From the NCBI GenBank assembly GCA_031552195.1, contig JAVBMT010000017.1, positions 124,001 to 188,000 on the forward strand: a DNA stretch of 64,000 nt, given 5' to 3'. The stretch's first letter is position 1. Every line of letters begins with the position of its first letter. The notes beneath the pieces are model-generated. The model was given only the letters and a program-made list of their open reading frames with translations. It had not been told where the DNA came from and made no database searches. Source of the DNA: JAVBMP01 sp031552195. GTDB taxonomy: Bacteria > Desulfobacterota > Desulfovibrionia > Desulfovibrionales > Desulfovibrionaceae. The position numbers and the translations under genes are program-made. Positions 59,534-64,000 of the stretch are shown in pieces.

Positions 59534-61618
59534 ATGAAGTTCAAGCGTTATGCCGTTGCTCTTTTCATGGCCGCTCTGTGCGGCAGCCCGGCTTTTGCCA
59601 AGAACGGGGAAGAAACCTTCGAAGGCGCGGCGGAAGTCCGCCTGGAACCGATAGAGCTGACGGAATCAAAAAACACCGTCAACCGCATAACACAGGCGGA
59701 TATTGAAAGAAAAACGGCCGTCACCTTGTGGGACGCCCTTAAAGGGGTGCCGGGCGTGTTTCAGCAAAGCACGGGCGGGCGTAACGAAGGCACCGTCAGC
59801 ATTCGAGGGTCCAACCGTTATCAGATAGGCATGTACATAGATGATATTCCAATAGCCACGGCTTACCGCAATGAATGGGATTTCAACAATACGCTGCTGT
59901 ATGATCTGGATTCCATAGAAGTTTCCAAGGGCTACAGTTCGCCACTTTTGGCTAGCAATAACAACCTGGGCGGAGCTATCAACCTTCGCACGGCCAAACC
60001 CGTGAAAGAACTGGAAGCTTCCGCGCGCTACATCAACTTTTTCGACCGTGATGTGGACGACCAGGGGCGCATGGTAGCCGCCAGCGTCGGAACCAAGCAG
60101 GATTTGTTCTACCTTAAGGCTTCGGCCGCCTATAGCGCCCAGGATTTTTTCACTTTGCCGGAAGGTTTTGACGCCGCCAGGCAGGAAGACGGCGGCCGAA
60201 GGGTGAATTCCGATTACCAGGATAAGGGGATCAACCTCATAGCCGGCTGGACCCCTACGGAAAAAGTGGACGTCATGTTCGGCTTCGTGCGGCAGAGTTT
60301 CGAAAAAGGCCAGCCTTTCGACGCCGCCCAGACTTACGCCAACCCGCCGTATCCCAACGCTTATCCCTTCCAGCGTTACTGGTACTGGCCGGAATATGAA
60401 ACTACCCGTTATTATGTGAACGCCAATATGGAACTGACCGGCAAGGCCCGCCTGAAAGCTGTGGCCTATTACGATCAGCACAATGATACCTCTGTTGACT
60501 ACTATACTATGGATATGAGCCGCCGCGGCTACCCTGATAAAACCTACGACCAATATACTTCCGGCGGGCAGCTTACTTACGGTTATTCTTTCAATGACGC
60601 TAACAATTTGGACGTTTCCGCCGGATACCGCCGCCTTTCGCACAAGGAATATAACGATTACGCCAATTTTGACGATAGCGGACTGCCGGGCAACCGCAAG
60701 AAAAAGGCGGCCGACACCGGACGCCCCATGGATGAGCACATGGTTGAAGATTATTGGGACTTCGGCGCCGAGTATACATTGAAGCCCGTGGACCGGCTGA
60801 CTTTTGTCCTTGGCGCCAGTTACAGCTATATGACTCCGCAAACCCTGGAGAGCCGCGACCACGTTACCGGCGTCATGTCGTCCTTCAAGGATGGGCTGGA
60901 CGATTCCAAAAGCCTGTTCAACTATCAGGCCGGCGTGTTTTACGACCTTGCTGAAAAGCATGAATTGTACGCCACTTTCGCCCGCAAGTCGCGCTTCGCC
61001 ACCATGCGCGAGCGTTATTTCCGCGCCGGCGGCGTTCCGGCCAACCCGGACCTGGACCCGGAAAAGGCCTACCACTATGAAATCGGTTATCGCGGTCTTG
61101 TAGACGACTGGCTTAAAATCAACAGCGGCATTTATTACAGCGACGTGGACGACATGATCGTTTCTCAGGGGCCAAGAGGCGCAACATACTTCACCAATCT
61201 GAATAAGGCCGATTTTTACGGCCTGGATCTGGGCGCTGAAGCGGTGTTCAACGAATACGTCAGCGCCGGGGCCAGCTTCAGTTACCTGGAATGGAACAAC
61301 CGCACCAACGACGATAACCTCACGGGCCTGCCGCGCTTCAGCTGCACAGTTTACGGTGTTATTTCCCCCCTGAAGGGCCTTTCCATCATTCCGCAAATCA
61401 ACATGAGCAGCGGGTTTTACTGGAACAACAACCCGAAAGACGCCTACAGCGAAGCGCCCGGATACGCAACGGCCGACCTTAAGGCCGTTTACGACGTGAA
61501 CGATCATTTCTCCCTGGAAGCCGGTGTGCGCAACATTTTCGACAAAGAATACGCCTTCAGCGCTTATTACCCGGAACAAGGGCGCAACTACTTCATGGGC
61601 GTAAGCATAAGGTGGTGA
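59534..61618 (+). CDS. TonB-dependent outer-membrane receptor
   Basis: 694 aa. Signal peptide with 'AFA' cleavage near 22, a probable TonB box ('EPIELTESKN' near 37-46), a plug domain with 'LKGVPGVFQQ', 'VSIRGSNRY' and 'MYIDDIPI', then a 22-strand-type beta-barrel ending with aromatic residues ('YFMGVSIRW'), as expected for the outer-membrane assembly signal. The ABC importer genes downstream suggest an iron-siderophore, heme or cobalamin-type ligand. Motifs do not decide which. Four genes in a row on the plus strand point to one transport operon. Confidence 0.93.
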   Translation: MKFKRYAVALFMAALCGSPAFAKNGEETFEGAAEVRLEPIELTESKNTVNRITQADIERKTAVTLWDALKGVPGVFQQSTGGRNEGTVSIRGSNRYQIGMYIDDIPIATAYRNEWDFNNTLLYDLDSIEVSKGYSSPLLASNNNLGGAINLRTAKPVKELEASARYINFFDRDVDDQGRMVAASVGTKQDLFYLKASAAYSAQDFFTLPEGFDAARQEDGGRRVNSDYQDKGINLIAGWTPTEKVDVMFGFVRQSFEKGQPFDAAQTYANPPYPNAYPFQRYWYWPEYETTRYYVNANMELTGKARLKAVAYYDQHNDTSVDYYTMDMSRRGYPDKTYDQYTSGGQLTYGYSFNDANNLDVSAGYRRLSHKEYNDYANFDDSGLPGNRKKKAADTGRPMDEHMVEDYWDFGAEYTLKPVDRLTFVLGASYSYMTPQTLESRDHVTGVMSSFKDGLDDSKSLFNYQAGVFYDLAEKHELYATFARKSRFATMRERYFRAGGVPANPDLDPEKAYHYEIGYRGLVDDWLKINSGIYYSDVDDMIVSQGPRGATYFTNLNKADFYGLDLGAEAVFNEYVSAGASFSYLEWNNRTNDDNLTGLPRFSCTVYGVISPLKGLSIIPQINMSSGFYWNNNPKDAYSEAPGYATADLKAVYDVNDHFSLEAGVRNIFDKEYAFSAYYPEQGRNYFMGVSIRW

Positions 61619-61763
61619 GGTTTACTTTGGCGAAACACTCCGGCGTCCGCCGCGCTTCCTCAGGCGGACGCCGGGGCCCATTCAAGCAATGGCGCGTGTA
61701 TTCAGCAAAAATAGTTTTTCCGCATTTAGCCTGGCGTGCAATAACATTTTAAAGTCAATCGCA

Positions 61764-62786
61764 ATGATGAAAAAGAAAAAAATATACCGCGCGTTCAGCC
61801 ATCCGCTTTTTCTCGTGTGTCTTTGCCTTATGGCCGGCGCGCCGGCGGCGCGGGCTGAATACGAGCGCGGAGTCTACGCGGCCACGCCGCCATCCGCCTT
61901 CACGCTCTATGCCCTTGACCCTGACCTTTTGGCCGGCTGGAACACTCCGCTGCGTGACTACGAAAAAAAGTTCATTCCGCCCCAATACCACAATTTGCCC
62001 ATTCTGGGCGGCTGGTATGGCCAGGGTTTCGTTCCCGACCGGGAAACGCTGCTGGCCAGCGGCATCAAGCGGGCTTTTTATCTTTCCATGGGCCCGCATG
62101 ACGCCGTGCCGATCAGCGAGACGCTAAGCAAGCTGGGCATGCTGGTCATCAGCGTGCCAGGCTCAAAGCTGGCCGACCTGGCCCCGGGGTTCCGGGCCAT
62201 GGGCCGGGCCTTCAAGCGGGAAGAGCGCGGCGCTGCCCTGGCCGCCTATGCCGAAACGGCTCTGGCTAAAGTGGCCTCGTCCATGCAAGATCTTCCGGCG
62301 GAAAAGCGCGCCAGAATTTACGTGGCTTTGGAGGCCGACGGTCTGGCCTCGGTCTGCCGTGATTCAGAACGAAGCGAAGTGTTCAGCCTGGCAGGGGCGG
62401 TAAGCGTGCATTCCTGCCCGCAGGGCGCGGAAGAGGCCTTCCTGCGCGTGACCTTTGAGCAGATAATGGCTTACGATCCTGAAGTAATCCTCGTTTTTCA
62501 TCCCGGACTTATGCGTAAAATTCCTGACGACCCCAAGTGGCGGCAGCTTTCGGCTGTGCGCAACGGGCGGGTTTATTTCATGCCGCGCGGCCCGTTCAGC
62601 TGGCTGGAGCGCCCGGCCAGCTACATGCGCCTGATCGGCGTGCAGTGGCTGGCCAACAAGCTGCACCCGGACCTCTATCCGCTGGACATCAAAGCGGAAA
62701 GCAAGTCATTCATGAAACTTTTTTTCAACCTGGACTTGAGTGACAACCAGGTAAACGAGCTTTTCGAGCCTTATGGAACATTCTAA
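61764..62786 (+). CDS. ABC transporter substrate-binding protein, iron-siderophore type
   Basis: 340 aa from ATG 61764 (61767 is equally possible). Signal peptide, cut after 'AARA' near 30. It has a FecB/FepB/BtuF-like fold: 'GIKRAFYLS', 'GMLVISVPGS' for the first lobe, a long linking helix (about 150-180), 'MAYDPEVILVFHP' and 'AVRNGRVYFMPRG' for the second. It is expected in the periplasm. The stop overlaps the permease start by 14 nt. Confidence 0.85.
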   Translation: MMKKKKIYRAFSHPLFLVCLCLMAGAPAARAEYERGVYAATPPSAFTLYALDPDLLAGWNTPLRDYEKKFIPPQYHNLPILGGWYGQGFVPDRETLLASGIKRAFYLSMGPHDAVPISETLSKLGMLVISVPGSKLADLAPGFRAMGRAFKREERGAALAAYAETALAKVASSMQDLPAEKRARIYVALEADGLASVCRDSERSEVFSLAGAVSVHSCPQGAEEAFLRVTFEQIMAYDPEVILVFHPGLMRKIPDDPKWRQLSAVRNGRVYFMPRGPFSWLERPASYMRLIGVQWLANKLHPDLYPLDIKAESKSFMKLFFNLDLSDNQVNELFEPYGTF

Positions 62787-63783
62787 AAAAACGCTGTTTT
62801 TCCTTGTGTTCCTGCTTTTGTCCGCCATTATCCTGGTGCTGCCGGCCGGGCGCTATCCTGTGGACCTGGCCGAGCTTTTCCGAACATTGGCCGCGTATGC
62901 TACAGGGCGGCCCCTGACCACGGCCCAGGACCAACTGCTGTTTTTATTCCGCCATCTGCGTCTGCCCCGTATAGCAGCGGCGTTGCTGGTGGGGGCGGCC
63001 CTTTCCGCTTCAGGCACGGTTTATCAGAATATGTTCCGCAATCCGCTGGTTTCGCCGGGCATTCTGGGCGTGCAGCACGGCGCGGCCTTCGGGGCGGCCG
63101 TCGGCATCGTGGTTTTCTCTTCCTGGCCATTGACTCAAGGCCTTGCCTTCATCGGCGGTTCCGCCGGGGTCGGCTTGTCGTTCTTTTTCGCATGGCTTTA
63201 CCCCAAGGCGCGCCTATTGGCTCTGGTTGTGGGCGGCTTGGTCAGCAGCTCTTTCTTCATGGCGCTGACCTCCCTCATGCAATACTCGGCAGACCCTTAC
63301 CGCCAGTTGCCCGAGCTGGTCTACTGGCTTATGGGCACGCTCTCCCGTTCCGATCCGGGGCAGCTTTTATGGGTGGCCCCGCCCATGTTGGCGGGCGTTA
63401 TGTATATCTGCCTCCACGGCAAGGCCGTTAACGCCCTGTCCATGGGCGATGACGAAGCCCGTTCTCTGGGTGTGGAAAGCGGCCGCATGAAGCTCAAGCT
63501 GGTGGCCGCGGCCACCCTGGTATGCGCTCTAACCGTCGTGATGGCCGGGGTGATCAACTGGGTGGGGCTGGTCATACCGCATATCATGCGGTTCGCCAGC
63601 GGTCCTGACAACCGGGTAGGTTTGCCGGCTTCGGCTTTAGGCGGCGCTCTTTTCGTGCTGCTCACCGATACCCTGGTGCGCTCGGTCTGGACTGTGGAAC
63701 TGCCTTTGGGCATAGCGACTTCACTAATAAGCATGCCTCTGTTCGCTTTTTCATTATGGTACGACTGGAGGCGCAAGGCATGA
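62773..63783 (+). CDS. FecCD-family ABC transporter permease
   Basis: 336 aa with about nine to ten membrane segments. 'LRLPRIAAALLVGAALSASGTVYQNMFRNPL' in pieces is the signature of FecCD/BtuC permeases, and 'SLGVESGRMK' contacts the ATPase. 'GLVIPHIMRFASGPDNR' is also conserved. It pairs with the preceding binding protein and the following ATPase. Confidence 0.95.
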   Translation: MEHSKKTLFFLVFLLLSAIILVLPAGRYPVDLAELFRTLAAYATGRPLTTAQDQLLFLFRHLRLPRIAAALLVGAALSASGTVYQNMFRNPLVSPGILGVQHGAAFGAAVGIVVFSSWPLTQGLAFIGGSAGVGLSFFFAWLYPKARLLALVVGGLVSSSFFMALTSLMQYSADPYRQLPELVYWLMGTLSRSDPGQLLWVAPPMLAGVMYICLHGKAVNALSMGDDEARSLGVESGRMKLKLVAAATLVCALTVVMAGVINWVGLVIPHIMRFASGPDNRVGLPASALGGALFVLLTDTLVRSVWTVELPLGIATSLISMPLFAFSLWYDWRRKA

Positions 63784-64000
63784 TCGAAATTCGCGGTCTC
63801 AGCGTCGGCTACCAGAAAGACAGGCCGGTGCTTAAAGATTTGTCGCTGGAAATCAGGCCGGGCGAAATAGTGAATATTTTAGGCCCGAACGGTTGCGGAA
63901 AAACCACCCTGCTTAAAGCCATGCTCGGATTTTTGTCGGTTTCTCCGGGCAGCCTGTTTTTAGACGGACGCCCGTTACGCGCGTTGAAACGGCGCGAACT
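63780..64000 (+). CDS. ABC transporter ATP-binding protein, partial (window end)
   Basis: The first 73 residues only. It opens with MIEIRGLSVGYQ and contains Walker A 'GPNGCGKTTLLK' near 38-49; the Q-loop, signature motif and Walker B lie beyond the window. ATG 63780 overlaps the permease stop by 4 nt (ATGA). FepC/BtuD-type ATPase that powers the importer encoded by the two preceding genes. Confidence 0.95.
   Translation, partial: MIEIRGLSVGYQKDRPVLKDLSLEIRPGEIVNILGPNGCGKTTLLKAMLGFLSVSPGSLFLDGRPLRALKRRE

Noticed and set aside
59666..61579. Long open frame on the minus strand (637 codons) opposite the TonB receptor
   Set aside because: It is the antisense shadow of the receptor gene; composition and motifs support only the plus-strand frame.
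1..64000. CRISPR array, rRNA operon or complete prophage
   Set aside because: No regular spaced repeats, no rRNA signature and no cluster of phage structural genes were seen on either strand.

Overview
The window reads as chromosomal DNA of a Desulfovibrionaceae-like sulfate reducer or close relative (Gram-negative, anaerobic, about 55% GC by eye). The clearest marker is a desulfoferrodoxin - rubredoxin - rubredoxin:oxygen oxidoreductase cluster (6067-8032). Lipid A and outer-membrane genes (lpxK, lptFG, gmhA, a TonB receptor), a cytosolic CbiK, NspC-type polyamine synthesis and a two-subunit Fe-S fumarase agree with this. The species cannot be fixed from the sequence alone.

Layout. 1-5720: a small unknown protein, purU, a DUF554 membrane protein, a small secreted protein, an M23 peptidase and an MFS transporter. 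5720-10010: oxygen and superoxide defence (dfx, rub, roo) followed by pyrD and ddh. 10070-20045: a methyltransferase, a small Cys-rich protein, the lptFG operon with a 64-aa leader gene, uppP, mltG with a large lipoprotein, and a divergent PP-loop tRNA-thiolase-like protein. 20270-26210: two tandem AspT-type antiporters, aspartate 4-decarboxylase and cbiK, all on one strand. 26365-29447: an apparent four-gene operon nspC - methyltransferase - nikR - folE2. 29608-36614: dnaE, a TetR regulator, a BI-1 protein, lpxK and ruvX. 36618-40862: a response regulator, malic enzyme, fumarase and an unknown protein, all on the minus strand. 41109-46556: a sulfatase-like hydrolase with Thr in place of the formylglycine Cys, a small protein, a ferredoxin-nitroreductase, a GGDEF protein and a second nitroreductase.

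46640-47065 is a scar of past integration: a tRNA-Arg(CCG) gene with the decayed N-terminus of a tyrosine integrase beside its 3' end. 47219-50934: a glycosyltransferase, gmhA, an FmdB-type protein, hemC and cheW. 51019-51163 is a short non-coding element with terminal inverted repeats and CTAG flanks (MITE-like). 51300-58219: a methyltransferase, a hybrid histidine kinase, and a comM - lepB - lepA run. 58536-64000: an unknown protein and a TonB receptor with an iron-type ABC importer, whose ATPase gene runs off the window end.

Most of the window is ordinary core genome. The least explained items are the Thr-type sulfatase homologue, the PP-loop/NFACT-R fusion with three candidate Fe-S cysteines, the degenerate GH13-like lipoprotein coupled to mltG, and the doubled AspT system coupled to cbiK. 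No CRISPR array, intact prophage or intact transposase gene was seen.
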